A DNA stretch of 64,000 nucleotides from Serilophus lunatus (GCA_013399895.1 VXBA01003495.1:126708-190707), one strand, 5' to 3'; positions 15,001 to 26,866 are shown, numbered from the stretch's first letter. Numbers and translations are program-made. Notes: generated by a model not told the origin, from the letters alone.

Positions 15001-18000
15001 TTCTTTCTCAGTGCTTTCAATTTTAAGTGTGTTTAAAAAAAACAACAAACATACAAATCCAGGAATTTGATAAAGATAAGAAATAAGTGCAGCCTGCCAA
15101 GAGCCTTCAATTGCTGAAACTGAAAGGGGGGGGGAAGATAATCCAAAATCTATGAAAGGAAAATAAAAATCCACTATATACCCACTGCAGAAGTGTGTAG
15201 GGTATGTTATAAAGATGTATTGCTGCACTCACTTTAAAATAAACTTCAGTGCCTTTCTAAGGGATGTGTACTTGTTTCTGAAGAGAACAATTTTTGACTC
15301 AGGACTTCATGCATTTTTCCTACAGTAAGCAAATATGAGAGGTATGTTTGAAGTACATTGTAGTTGGAAGTACCTCAAGCTGAAGTGCCCCTTTAAGGAA
15401 GCTTGCTGAGCTGCTTTGTAAAAGTACTAAATAAATAACACTTCCCTTTAGTGTGCTGGTGACCTGGATAATAGATGTAAGATTCCGCTTTGCTGTATCT
15501 GTTCTGGTGCAGCTGCTGGCTTGTTGGAGGTATCTGTTTTCAGTGGAACATTTTGAGTGTTCAGTGTCCATCAATTAAATAGAGCTCTCCACACAAAGCT
15601 TTACAAGACTAATGCTACTGTGCCTGGAACGTGTGGATTAAACAAAAGATTGGGGCAGTGTAAACATCCTCCTAGGGCTTATTGATGCTGTATTAAATTA
15701 AATGCTGATGGATGTATTCAGACTGTTCAGCTGCATCAAGAAAGGCTGTTTGTTTTAAACACTTAAGCATATAATCTCCTCTTGATGAGAACATGTAGTG
15801 CTATTAGTCTTAATGAGAATTATGTGCATACATTGGACAGGATGTATCCCTGCAAGATTAATGCCATAGGTTTGCATAAAATGTCTACAATCAATATAAA
15901 CTCTTTTACTGTGCTGTAAAAGCCTTTATCTCCATCTTAGATGCCATCTATCAAGGACACCCACTCATCTGTCTGTATCAGGGCATGTCTACAAGCACTT
16001 GTTATTGTGAGACAAGCAAGGCAATGGCTTTTCAACATGTCAGCACCTCAGTGGTAACAGCCCAGGTTTGTGCTTGCACCTCCGTTCAGATGCAAACAAA
16101 CTCCTCTCTGGTGCTCAAGCAAGCATAACTCTAACCCTGCATCACCCCACTCACCGTATGGTCCTAATCTTCACCACCTGCTGTGAGGGAAGCACTAGCA
16201 TCCTCTAGTTGAACGGTGGGAAATAAGGACTATGCATTACAGCTAATCTCAAAGAAGCCTGAGGTAAAGCTGGAGGTTAAAACCAGACAGCCACAGCTGC
16301 TTGATCAGTGTCCTTCTACTGGAAGACCACCAAGGACAGGTCCCAGGAAGGAAGAACACCAGGATTTCTGATTTGGAGAAAAATGTGGGTATGAGGGTAC
16401 TAGGTAGTACAGAACAGATGTAGTCATCTGAACTTGAAGAAAGAGTGATCCAGCCTCACTGCTAGTTCTTGCAATTTCACTCATTGCAAGCCATACATTA
16501 GTCGAGGACTTCCCAGCAACACTTGTAAACTTTAAGCTCATGTGTTTGAAAGTGCTCTGTAATACCATTCTGACTGACTGTGTTAGAATGTGGCAAACAA
16601 AATGCATGTCATTGAAGTTGCATAATTCATCTGTTTAGCTCTTCATCCTCTACAAGTATCCATATTCATTTAACAAATTGCAATCTGCATTTCAGAATAA
16701 ATTGTATAGTTAAATGCCTCAGCATGACTATTTAAATTCAGATCCTTGCTATAAATAAGTCAAATATTAAGACATTAGAGAATATCCAGGCAATAATGCA
16801 GCTTCCTTTCTAGCTAATCACAATTAGATACATCACAATTAGATACATTGATGCAAGATGTACAAGATTTGGATATTTACTCTGATTTTTCCTTTTGGTC
16901 TCCTGATGGCCATTGGAAATTTATGTTATTTCTCTGTTATGTCTCTGTTTCCCCAAGCGGAGATAAAAAAAAAAAAAAAGGTGCATACTCCTGGGAACTG
17001 ATCTGTGGATAGAAAATGCAACATCAGAACAAATTATTAATAGCTGATTTTCAGTGAATAAATGGGCCAAATGCAAGAAATATATTATTAAAATGTTTTT
17101 TCATCCAGCATTAGAACAGTATGTTTGAGATGGTACACTGGCGGTATGGATGATACCCCAAAAGATACAAGCAAATAAATTGTTTACTAAAACATAAAGA
17201 AACCACCATTCCTCATTCATTGTAAAGTTGGTAGCAATATATCTCATTTAATTCTTTCAAATGCTTTTGGGTTGTTTATTCTTGTCAAGTTGCACACAAT
17301 AAATCTGAATTAGAAGTCTAGCCTTGCTTCAAAATTAGTGTGGTTTCTAAAAGATTTCTTCTTCCTTTATTAGATGGTGACAAGGCTGATATTTCTGCCA
17401 GTATTTATCCAGACATAAACATCATTGCTGGAGCACTGAAGCTGTACTTCAGAGACTTACCAATTCCTGTGATCACCTACGACACCTATTCCAAGTTCAT
17501 AGAGGCAGCAAGTAAGTATTGCATAGATATTACATATATTGCATAGACTGAAGATTGCACCAATCTTGAATTACATTTCCAATCCACAAAGCTGTTCACA
17601 TTAAAGAAAAGGGAAAGACGGGAAAAAAAATTGAAAACATGGGTGTCATTTTGTTGATTCTTTCTCTGTCCTTTCACATAAAACTTTTGCCTGATTGTTA
17701 ATCAGATGGGATAGGTTAAAAAATCAAAGTAAATGTAGGGTTTCAAAGTAACTAATATCAGAAAGTGTGGTTTCAATGTCACACATCTACAACATGCCCT
17801 GGGATGGGGTTTTGAAAAGAATAGCTTGTTCTTTTCTTGTAAATGATCCAAATTCTGTGTCAAGAGGCCCAATGTCCATTGCAAGTATTGCATCTGGCAC
17901 TAAGAGAGTACCAGGGCTGAAGTCATGGCCTCAGCACTTGCAGACACATGAAAGACAGAGCAATCATTGAGAAGTCAGGGATGAGTGAATAGTGTGAACC

Positions 18001-21000
18001 TTGAAGTTAAGTCCAATTTCCTCACCATTTTCCCTATCTCCCATATCCTGGCCTTTTTTGGCAACAAATCTGCCCTGCAGATCGTGTTCTTTCCTTCATT
18101 CGATGAGGGTTCAGAATAATGAGACACCACCCCACAAAGCATACTTGCCCCACAGTTCAGGTGCATCCTCTGCCAGATAGGAGGCACGTGCAGTTACCCA
18201 CCACCCAGAAGTGGCACACTGCCAGGGAGGAAGGAGGGCAGCAGTATTCATTGCTTTGTGGGCAGACAGCACTGAAATTTGCCCTAAATTCTGCTCTCTA
18301 GGGCACAGCTTTCCACATAGTGACAATCCCTAATGAAAACTCTCCAGTTGGATTGCATCAAAATCAGATTATAACCAAATATGTCAGACTTGAGGTATCT
18401 AAGAAGTACCATGCTTTCTTTAAAAAGTATCCTTAGTAATATTGAAATGGCACCCAGTGTATCGACAAGCAGCAGGAAGATTGATCCGTCTATGTGATTG
18501 TGCTGCCTTCCCTTTCCCTCTGCTTACTCCAGCTTGCACTCCCCATGCAACTGCAGATATCTCTCTCCTGCATTCTCCTCTTCCTCCTTGGCATAAAAAT
18601 TATTCTTGCTTGTAAAGAACATACCCAGAGTAAGCAGTTCCAATCCATGCACCAATCTCTTACAAACAGGACATAGAAATTCTTAATCTTCTAATATTTT
18701 GGGCTCTTGGTGCCATTTGAATGAAAATTGATGCAGCAAATATGGCTGACTTAGTTCACAGCTTGGATATCTGTACTTCTCATGTAAAATACATGTAAAC
18801 CATGCTCAGATTCTCAGAGAGACTGCCAAACAGTTTTAAATGGGTGCTGATACTCAGTATATGTAGGTACCGCTAATACCTACACATCTAAGTTGTGTTC
18901 GGAATTCTTGAAATAATTCCATGCCACTTCAACCTCTAGTTAAACTTATATATTCAAGGATAGTCTCTGAAGGCATATATCCACATTTCTATCTGGTTTT
19001 GAAGGCTAATGGAAATAATCTTTTCTAAGATTTTAGTGAGACAGTTCTGGGCAGAGTAATGTTATGAAGCACTTAACAAAGCTCAGGTAATATAGCTATA
19101 CAGACCTGTAGATAGAGCTACAGACCCATGGAGATAACTCCTGGGTGGCCTTTGTTCCTGATTTCTTTGAAAGCCTTTTTTTTTTTGAGGATGCAGAAGT
19201 TGCTGATAAGCTCCTCATTTATGAATTTAATATTTATCCCCCCAAGCACAGTCAGTGGCTTGTAAATGATTCCATAATAATAAGTTATCTTCCTGATTTA
19301 TTGCTGTTTACACATGAAAAGCCCTATTAACATTAATCCTGTTTGGGTTTTTTGCAGAAATCTCCAATCCTGATGAACGACTAGAAGCAATACATGAAGT
19401 GTTGATGCTACTCCCTGCTGCTCACTATGAGACACTTAGATACCTAATGATTCATCTCAAAAAGTGAGTTAATTGACATGCAGGATAATTCTTGAAGAGC
19501 TTAACAATTTTCTGCTTTGAAAGATAAATATTACAGAAAGGACCAATAAAGCTTCCATTAGGGCAATGCCACTAAACAGATAAGCAGACAAGCTGTTTGT
19601 GTAAGTGTGTATAAGCTATGCACATGTATAGCATAGATCCTTTTGCCGGCATATTATTGCAAACCTTTTAAGATATATTTGAAATTGGTCATGCTTCTCT
19701 GAAGCAGAGAATATCTGAAAAATACCCAATGGTAGGTACTTCGGAGATGTGCTAGATGTGCTGCTGCTGTAAGACACTTGATCATGCTTTGATTCTGCCT
19801 CCCCTTACCTTCTGATTTGTCTTCTTGAACAGTAACCCTAAAAGGAAAGATCTGTCTCTTATGAGTTGTTCGCTCACATCAGAGTAAGCCAGGAATCAAG
19901 CAGGGCCTATTTTTGTTTGAGTAATAAAAGCAATACAGGCCCTTTTGGTTTTAAACATGCTCTGCCTCATTTGCTCTCTTTAAGCACAGGTAAGACATAT
20001 GTAAGGGGCTTCATATGGCAAACATAAAGCCTCATAAGGCATACAGTATTTTTTCAAAAGTGCCTAATTTCATTTTTGAAAGTTACTTGGGAGCGTACTG
20101 CCAAGTTTTCCAAGTTTTTAGCTAAGTACCTAGGAACAATAAAGAGTGCTCCAAAAAGGGTGCCTCACTTCCACTGATTTCAAGCAAAACTGGTTTTCAA
20201 AACCATGTTTTTCAAAACTCCACTTTGCTGCTTTGGATATTTACATGCCTCAGGGCTTTGGATATTTACATGCCTCAGGAAGTCTTCTTAGTAAGTATTT
20301 AAATATTGAAGCTGGGTACAGACTGGCACTGCCTTCTCTAAGCAGGCCATTTATGGATATACTGCCCAAGATATTCCTTGTCTGTGGTTAAAATTTGCCA
20401 CTTGGAAACAACAGAAAAGGAGATAAGGGACAAATAAAGCTATCAACCTTTTATACAGCAAAACCTTGATTTCTTCTTAGTTGTCCCATTACTTGCAACT
20501 CGTGAAGTGCATTTCATGCTCTATCGGGTTCTCATTATGCAGAGACTTTTCCTCATTTTGAATCAGCTCAGCTCATTGCAAATGAGTAATTTTTCCCTTT
20601 GATGAGACATTACCTGGGTATGGAAGAGCTTCTTTGGACTCTGCAGAACTAAGATGTGTAAATATCCACACATGCACAGCACACATGCACATGCACACAT
20701 GCACAGACAACTCATGATGAACCATCTTGGCTTTTAAGAAGGCATATGGAGACTGTAGGCAAGTGCCCTGCATACAGAATCAGTACCTTCATGTCCCAGC
20801 AGCAAACTTTTAATAGACATGTTAAGCTGAACTACTGATGAGACAAAAATAGCCCAAAGAGCTGATTAAGCTTTCTCTCTCAAATACCTGCAAGTCACGC
20901 AATGAGTTTCATCTCCTTTCCCAAATCATAGCTTTTGGCATCTGCATGGAAATCAAGTGCATGTCAGTTCCTATGGAGAATCTTTCGGAGAGATTTGAAT

Positions 21001-23220
21001 ATGAAAGAAGAAAGAGTCCTTTAGGTTCTGATTATGCTGTTCAGCAGATTAAACACAGAGTTCCAACTTCAACCCTCTAGGACTCTTCCTGTATGGACAA
21101 AACATGCACAAGTATAAGGAAGATTATATAAAGAAGGTGCAGAGGATCACACCGCCGCCCTACACCACTGCTGTTTCTCAACAAAAAAAAAAATGCACTG
21201 ACTTGTTCTTAAAAGCACAGGAAAATACAGCAAAGGCCAATGTCGGCAACAAAAATTGAGTTTGCCAGTCAGTTAATTGTTTTCTTCAATTACCTTCCTG
21301 ATAACCTTTTGCTCAAGATTGGAGGAAATTCAATAACATGTACAGTCCTCCATGTGGTGAAATACATATAACTCCATCCATCCCAATGCTGAAGTGAAGC
21401 TGTGAATCGACTCTCTGTTCACCCCAGGCTGTGCAGCTTACATCTACAGAGGGAAAGCAGTGTTAGACATACACTTGCAGAGCTGGCTTAGGCTATGCAG
21501 CCTTGGTTTGTTCTTGCTCCTTGCAAAGCACAGCTAGCATATCTGTGCTTGAAGATGAGGAAGTATCTGTGAGTAGGGGCAGTAACGGACTCCTGAAAGT
21601 AAAGAGAAACAGCATTTTTCTATGACAGAGCCATTCTTTTCAGAGACAATAGTAGAAGCAAGACTTAGTCATACGTTTTGAACCTTGCAAATAAGGGAAG
21701 ACCAAGCAACTGCTGGCCTCAGCCACTTTGTGCTCCCTTAACGGCATGAATGAATCCACCCACAGTGCCCAGCTGGGAAGTGGCACAGCTAGGGAAGGTC
21801 TCAGCTCTTGCCAGGAGAGCTGTCTCCAAAACCAGATGTGCTCCTGATGCCTAAAATCAGACAGAGGAAAAAAAATTTCCAAACAAACTAATACAGTTAA
21901 AAAGAAAAGCGTCGGTCTTTAGTGGAAGCTTCTAGGTTCCAAGACACGCGCCTGGGCACCCTTATTACCCCACATTTATAATATTCATCAGTCCATCCAC
22001 TCCTCAACATATCCAACCAGAACTTGTCTCACCCCTGTGCCCTCCCTTGGGCCTGCTCCCCTAGAGCTTCTCCAGGATATCTGGGCCCTCTATTTTGTCT
22101 TGCTACTACAGTATCTTTGCTATAGGCTATTTGCCTTGAATGGAATGCTAAACATAGCTTCATGAGACGTGGGAAAGGCCTTACAAGAAAGCTTATGAGT
22201 GAATCATATAGTCAAGCTAAAATGCCAAAAGTATGTGAGAAAAGCCCTCAAGCACCACTCCACTCTGGCAGAGGATTTGTATGAAGAAGATGTGAGACTT
22301 CATCCACGCTGTACTTATCACCAATCCTTGGTGGTCTTTGCTTCAGCCACAAATAGTCCACCTATTCTCATATTTACATTATATGGCCTACGTCAGTGAA
22401 CAAAACAGCCTGGGCTTCTTCCTAGAAGTGCCTCTGTTCTCTGTCAGGGTTTATAGCATTTATAGCAACCTGATTTTATCAAGCCGCCTCTCCAGGCTGC
22501 TCCGGGATTCAGCCTACTCCTGACGTATTACAAGTAATTGGAATCACCCAGCTGTGGGTTGGCCTGAGGCAGCCAGCAAGTCAGGTATGTGTGAAGGGGT
22601 GGGTTCCTGCAGACTGGAAACATGTCTGGGAGCATCAGCAGTCTAAAGAAAATCTAGAGTGTATTTGTGGAGCACCCCCCGCCACCACCAGTGTGATGCC
22701 CACCATGCACAACGCACCAGAGAGCCGTAGCTACTGTAGCGCAGGGGACTGTTTCATACGTCGGCATTTAAATCATGATTACGCTTTTAAAAAATTAATT
22801 GCCACTAATGGAAAAATCACTTAAAAGTCACACAAGAGTTGTTTAAAGGCACTAGAAATCACAGCCCCACTGTAATTGCATTCTAGTTGTTGTGGAAACA
22901 GTTACTGTATTGAGTGAAAGTACAAATTGTTATTGAAAAATGTCATTACATACCAATGCTTGATGTGAAGCAAGACTACAGATAAAGATGCAGATATTCT
23001 TTTCTTCTGTGAAGTAAGCAACTAATTACTTTTTTTTTTCTATTTTAGGGTTACCTTGCATGAAAAGGAGAATTTTATGAATGCTGAAAACCTGGGAATA
23101 GTGTTTGGACCTACTTTAATGAGACCTCCTGAGGACAGTACCCTTGCTACACTGAATGACATGCGGTACCAGAAGTTAATTGTGCAGATTTTAATAGAAA
23201 ATGAAGATGTTCTCTTTTAG
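21..23220 (+). CDS. CHN2: CHN2 (beta-chimaerin), partial: seven 3' coding exons, C1 and RhoGAP domains
   Basis: Joining 21-98, 6243-6327, 8632-8805, 10582-10659, 17374-17511, 19358-19463 and 23049-23220 gives 831 nt, an uninterrupted 276-residue frame plus TAG. Residues 23-72 form a canonical C1 zinc finger (H23, C36, C39, C53, C56, H61, C64, C72) that binds diacylglycerol/phorbol ester. Residues ~86-276 are a RhoGAP domain with arginine finger R121 in EGLYRVSG, K161 in LKLYFRDLP and N234 in ENLGIVFGP. Chimaerins stimulate GTP hydrolysis on Rac at membranes. The C-terminus (MRYQKLIVQILIENEDVLF) matches my recollection of beta- rather than alpha-chimaerin (CHN1), and PRR15 downstream supports CHN2. 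Human beta2 is 468 aa, so about 190 N-terminal residues (SH2 part, or the beta1-specific start) lie upstream of the window. All junctions are GT-AG. Intron phases are consistent throughout, so the gene looks functional. Confidence 0.95.
99..6242. other. CHN2 intron (6.1 kb), no recognisable element
   Basis: AT-rich intron sequence from donor GTAAGC to acceptor TTACAG. Open frames inside it are short, lack recognisable domains and do not join in phase with the chimaerin exons. I see an A/T homopolymer-rich patch around 3820-3865 and a short AAAAT microsatellite near 4985-5000, but no transposon I can name. Confidence 0.75.
6243..6327 (+). CDS. CHN2: CHN2 coding exon b: core of C1 domain
   Basis: The 85-nt exon encodes [20 protein letters not shown] and on to RCS, with Cys36, Cys39 and Cys53 of the C1 zinc finger. 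It starts in phase 0 after TTACAG and ends after one base of the Asp55 codon (donor GTAGCA). The QGV-containing loop and nearby hydrophobic residues, which form the diacylglycerol-binding groove in typical C1 domains, are intact. Confidence 0.93.
6328..8631. other. CHN2 intron (2.3 kb), no recognisable element
   Basis: Phase-1 intron between donor GTAGCA and acceptor TTACAG. It contains an AGT/TAG trinucleotide run near 6915-6930 and an AATT run (about three and a half units) at 8596-8610, just upstream of the acceptor. I see no gene or transposon. Confidence 0.75.
8632..8805 (+). CDS. CHN2: CHN2 coding exon c: end of C1 and start of RhoGAP domain
   Basis: The 174-nt exon encodes residues 55-112 plus one base of Gly113. 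It supplies the last C1 ligands (C56, H61, C64, C72) and the start of the RhoGAP fold (CDLTTLVKAH to CIREIEAR). The donor reads GTTTGT, a poor match to the GTRAGT consensus. The alternative of reading on would give LCA and a stop, so the splice is required to reach the arginine-finger exon. Confidence 0.93.
8806..10581. other. CHN2 intron (1.8 kb), no recognisable element
   Basis: Phase-1 intron. It starts GTTTG, and the following exon also starts GTTTG after TTTCAG, so the boundary is fixed by the AG/GT rule and the protein frame rather than by a strong donor. No transposon or gene is visible. Confidence 0.75.
10582..10659 (+). CDS. CHN2: CHN2 coding exon d: catalytic arginine-finger exon
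   Basis: The 78-nt exon encodes GLKSEGLYRVSG followed by FTEHIEDVKMAFDR. The AGA codon at 10605-10607 is the arginine finger (R121 of the partial protein), which RhoGAPs insert into the GTPase active site. The acceptor is TTTCAG and the donor GTACAC. Both ends are phase 1, so skipping this exon would keep the frame but remove catalysis. Confidence 0.93.
10660..17373. other. CHN2 intron (6.7 kb) with minor simple repeats only
   Basis: The largest intron in the window. It holds A-runs (13106-13119 and 16965-16979) and a 15-bp perfect tandem duplication at 16817-16846. Open frames up to 113 codons on the - strand around 12.8-13.2 kb show no recognisable domain. I find no CR1 or SINE here. Confidence 0.7.
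16817..16846. repeat. 15-bp perfect tandem duplication
   Basis: ATCACAATTAGATAC occurs at 16817-16831 and again directly at 16832-16846. It lies within a CHN2 intron, about 530 bp upstream of exon e. Confidence 0.95.
17374..17511 (+). CDS. CHN2: CHN2 coding exon e: RhoGAP core
   Basis: The 138-nt exon encodes residues 139-184 plus one base, from DGDKADISASIYPD through ALKLYFRDLPIPVI to SKFIEAA. The LKLYFRDLP segment carries the conserved lysine (K161) and basic/aromatic surface that contacts the GTPase. The acceptor is TATTAG and the donor a strong GTAAGT. Both ends are phase 1. Confidence 0.93.
17512..19357. other. CHN2 intron (1.8 kb), no recognisable element
   Basis: Intron with donor GTAAGT and acceptor TTGCAG. 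Short open frames on both strands have no recognisable content. A T-run sits at about 19177-19186. No transposon is visible. Confidence 0.75.
19358..19463 (+). CDS. CHN2: CHN2 coding exon f: RhoGAP middle helices
   Basis: The 106-nt exon encodes residues 185-219 plus two bases: KISNPDERLEAIHEVLMLLP, then AAHYETLRYLMIHLK. It begins in phase 1 after TTTGCAG and ends in phase 2 at donor GTGAGT. The YETLRYLMIHLK helix is typical of RhoGAP domains. Confidence 0.93.
20230..20279. repeat. 25-bp perfect tandem duplication
   Basis: Two exact adjacent copies (20230-20254 and 20255-20279) of a unit containing TTTGGATATTTACATGCC. They lie inside the last CHN2 intron, far from splice sites. With no decay between copies, the duplication is probably recent or a replication-slippage polymorphism. 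Confidence 0.95.
20666..20707. repeat. CACATG-type simple repeat
   Basis: Irregular runs of CACATG and CACAG units across about 40 bp within a CHN2 intron. It is low-complexity purine/pyrimidine-alternating DNA with no coding significance. Confidence 0.8.
23049..23220 (+). CDS. CHN2: CHN2 terminal coding exon g and stop
   Basis: The exon starts with the last base of Lys220 after TTTTAG. It encodes VTLHEKENFMNAENLGIVFG, then PTLMRPPEDST and the terminal MRYQKLIVQILIENEDVLF before TAG at 23218-23220. N234 and the FGPTLMR motif complete the RhoGAP active surface. The last residues match the expected chimaerin C-terminus in length, with no extension. Confidence 0.95.
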
Positions 23221-24895
23221 ACAGAGAGGTGTATCTTCAAAGCCATTTGTTTTCAAATAATTAGTTTGGAGGAAAAACAACATTTCTTTAATTTTTTTTA
23301 AATAGAAAGAAAGAGTTCCTTGACTGCACTTCAATTTCTGCAAAGTTGCAGATGGATGCCAAAATGTTTAGGGAAAGCATATGTCTTATAGACATATGCC
23401 TTTTTGTAGAAGGGAAAAAGAAGGTCAGAAAAAATCCTCTTACCTTGTATCTTTTGCCTTGCCTCAGATGTATATTTGTTTTGAGATGTTTCAAACAATT
23501 TTATTGTTAACTTATTAAGAAACACAAAACATATTTTAATATGGCTAGAGAAGCAAAAAGGTACTTAATCAGTGTTACTTGTATATGCCTATACATTTCC
23601 TTCTTCATGAGACATAATTATATATGTCAATTGTGAAACAAAACATATATTATAAAGATATTTTTACTTTACCTAGCTGAAAGAATGGCATTTTATTTTA
23701 ACAAACTATAAAACAATGCGGTGCATTGATTATTTTCCACATCATTCTTTCCTGCATTTTTACTATGATATATTGAAAACAATTGCCACTAATGCAGTAT
23801 TATCCTGACATACCTCTTTCATTGCAAGTGTTTTAAAGGAAAGTACTTTTCTTGAGCATATTTAAGCTTTCCTTAGATTTCTTTGCATTTAGGCACTAGC
23901 ATATAAGACTGTACACTTTTAGCCGTTTTCTATTTCCCAAAACATAGTATTTTCTCCTTTTGTTTTTTCTCCCATGTAAAATATGGTCTTGAGAATTTTT
24001 CAAAAGTCCTGGTGGTAATTTCACATGCCAGATTTTTCTTGGATTACAGTAAGATGTAAATTAAGTGATGCTGGGACACTGGATATTTTCTGGCCTTGTT
24101 GAAAAGTCAGCACTTTTTTGGGTGAATGATGAAGGATTTGGTTTTTCTGTAAAAATCGAGTTACGTTTTGTCATGTTTCTGTATTTATAAATGTACAGTA
24201 AATCTGCTAAAAATGTAGGTATTTATCTTGAATGTGTTTCCAGATGGTTTGTTTAAAAAAAAAAAAAAAGAGAAAGAAAGAATGTGTAGGCCATGGGAGC
24301 TGGTAAATTTAATTGTTACCAAATTTTAATATTTTCCCCCTTCATAAACAGTGACCTACAGAGTTCATAATCTAACTGCCACTTATTCCTAATGTTAAAA
24401 CTGTTTCTCAGCATATGTTTCTGCAAGCATAGAAAATCAACAGACTTTACTACCAAACTCAGTTTTTAATATAAAAAAAATTCTAATACTCCCTCATCTT
24501 GACCATTTGTATCATATTCTTGGTAACTCAGTGATGCAGGTTCCTGAATTGTTTCAGGGGAGCACATGTTTCTATTCAAATTGAAAAATATGTGTAACTA
24601 TGATAATGAAGAGAGGTAGAGGGTATGACTGTAAATCTGTCGTCTTCTAGAGAAATAACTAAGGGCTAGATAGATTAACCCAGATTGCAGAACAAATGCT
24701 AAATAGTCTGAGTTCCCAATACTTCCATAGATCCTCCTGCCTTGTACAGGACTATTTGTTGTAGGTTATGTACTACTTAATACTGTCATAAAAATTATCT
24801 GAAAATGGTTTTATTTTGTGAAGTGAAATATGCTTTGTAATTTATGATAGTGTAAATGGAAGGAAAAATCCCATTAAATGTGTTAAAAGAGTTCT
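23221..24895 (+). other. CHN2: CHN2 3'UTR
   Basis: AT-rich sequence directly after the CHN2 stop. The likely end is set by an ATTAAA hexamer at 24873-24878 followed by a GT-rich stretch (GTTCTGGTGTCTGTC) around 24890-24905. The UTR has a 15-A run at 24255-24269 and an A-run near 24472-24480, which could cause internal oligo-dT priming in cDNA. I find no canonical AATAAA upstream of the ATTAAA. The exact cleavage base is inferred. Confidence 0.7.
24873..24878 (+). promoter_or_regulatory. CHN2: Polyadenylation signal (ATTAAA) of CHN2
   Basis: ATTAAA is the commonest variant hexamer. It is followed within about 30 nt by a GT-rich downstream element and lies 1.65 kb after the stop codon. Confidence 0.6.
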
Positions 24896-26720
24896 GGTGT
24901 CTGTCACTGACTACATGGCAAGCTGCCAAAGGAAAATCAATCCCTAATTACCATCCTGACATTGCTGGAAACTTTCCTACTCAAAAATTTAGAGCAGTTT
25001 TACTGAATGTCAGCAGTTTCAGGTTGGCATTTGAATGCCCATGCTACTACAACCAAGCCCATGCAAACATGTATTTTCTGAGGCCGCCTTGAACCACCTC
25101 CATGCAAAACTTCAAGCAAGCAACAAATCACAGTATCAATCCGTTCAATATCCAAGAATCAATGTCATCAAAGCACTTTTCCACTCTCTTGAACACAAAC
25201 ATTTGACTAACAATGATTTTCTTTATTTTTTTTTTCTGGTCAGTTCAGTAATTAGTTTGGTTTTTTTTTTAAGGCAGCACACCGGTAGCTTTAGCATGTC
25301 TCACTGTCTGGAGTCTTCAACATATGTCTCATCTTAAGAATGAGTACAAGGCAGTACAAGGCAGTATGCTTAAAAAAAAAAAGACCCATGTTTAGTGTCT
25401 GGAGAGCAAAAGTTTCTAGTCTGTTGGACAGAGGCATAAGTATAATTCTGCATCTCAGAACACAAATATCCAATTAATTGTCCATGTTTCATTTGCCTGA
25501 CTGATCACCTGACATCCGGCATCTCAGGGGCATATTGACCACAGAGGTAAAAGGACACTGTCCCCTCCACACCTCACTAGTGCCACCTGGTGCTGCGCCT
25601 GCTTCATCTCTTATGTCAGGCTTGCCGTGACCAGCATTGCTGCACCTGGGGCTGAGCTGCACTGCTGAGATCAGCCATTGGTGTTTCAGAGTCACCATTC
25701 GAGGAAGTAAAACGGCAGCAGACTTTCCTTAGCAAAACTGTCTGCTAAGACAGTAGAAAAATCACATTTACCTTTAATGGAAATCTATACTCCAGTACAC
25801 AGAAAAAAAAAAAAAGGGTTTGACCGGATTTGCTTCAAAGCATTAAACAAGAGCATGATGGTTTATCTCACATGAGGCACTACTAGAGAGTAGCGAGTCA
25901 TTCAAAAGATGCTTCATGAGGCTGTGTTGGAGCTGATTTAACTTCCCTGCTGGGTCATTTCATCTCAAGTGGAACACAGTTCTGCACCTCTGGAAGTGGG
26001 TGGGATACCAGTATCTGCCTACAGCCAGTTCAGCAGAAACCTGGTTCCACTCCAGCTATTCGAGAAGGCCTTTGGTGAAGCAGCAGTCTCCTCCTGCAGC
26101 CACCCACTCCTAACTGCTGTATGCCATTCAGCTAGGCCCATCTTCTGGTGTAATGAGTGCCACTCTGTAACCCCTTACAGCTGCTGGGGTGAGACAACTT
26201 GCCTTCCTAAAGCATGCAGTCAAATACCATTGGAATTGGACAAAGGATGTGGAAGTTATGAAGGAAGGAGAATAATTTTCAGGGGAAAAACAAACCCAAC
26301 TTTTTTTAAAATCAAGTTACAAAAGAGACAGAGCTTTGTGCTCAAGCCTCCCCTCTGCAGACTGAGGTCAGCTTGGGCTACAGAACAGATTTAACAGAGC
26401 ACAAAGTGGGGTGAATTGATACCACATTCATTTTATTTCTAAAGAAGAGATGAGACTACATTTTCCTCCACACTTAGCATTCTTAAAGCTGATGCAACAT
26501 TTGAGCTTAATTGATGGAGACAATGCTGCAGGTGCACTTGGCCTAAGACTCTGGGAAGGAAGTTATCTCTTCTGAAACAAGGTTTTTGAAAGACCTGAGC
26601 TGTGTATTACTGTAAAATTCAGTACACAGGAGGGAGGAGGGATTGCAGCTGTGGTACTGGGCTAAACTCTGGTCTTAGGGAGAGTTGCAAGGAAAGCCAG
26701 GGGTAATAAATAGCTGAGCA
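24896..26720. other. Intergenic, nothing recognised
   Basis: Between the CHN2 3' end and the first CR1 remnant. It includes T-runs near 25226-25270, a 10-bp tandem repeat (AGTACAAGGC twice at 25343-25362), an A-run at 25802-25815, and a 141-codon + frame at 25969-26394 that resembles no family I know and has no sign of being a gene. Confidence 0.65.
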
Positions 26721-26866
26721 GAATCACAGAATAGTTTGGATTGGAAGGGACCTTTAAAGGCTATCTAGTCCAAAGCCCCTCCAATGAGTGGGGGCATCTT
26801 CAACTAGGTCAGGTTGCTCAGAGCCCTGTCCAACTTGACTTTGAACATTTCCAGAGATGCGGAGGC
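26721..26866 (-). mobile_element. CR1 LINE 3'-end fragment
   Basis: Read on the - strand this is the 3' end of an avian CR1. On the + strand it starts GAATCACAGAATAG, then TTGGAAGGGACCTTTAAAGG and CTAGTCCAAAGCCCC, which are the reverse complement of the usual CR1 3' tail and terminal repeat. It is 5'-truncated near 26866, as is normal for CR1. It encodes no usable reverse transcriptase. Confidence 0.85.

Larger units (their letters stand above)
19464..23048. other. CHN2 intron (3.6 kb) with small tandem repeats
   Basis: The last CHN2 intron. It contains a 25-bp tandem duplication (20230-20279) and a CACATG-rich simple repeat (20666-20707). A T-rich tract (about 23030-23046) leads into the TTTTAG acceptor. 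No gene or named transposon is visible in the rest. Confidence 0.75.

Noticed and set aside
25969..26394. 141-codon + strand open frame
   Set aside because: No recognisable domain, no splice or promoter context; composition is consistent with chance.
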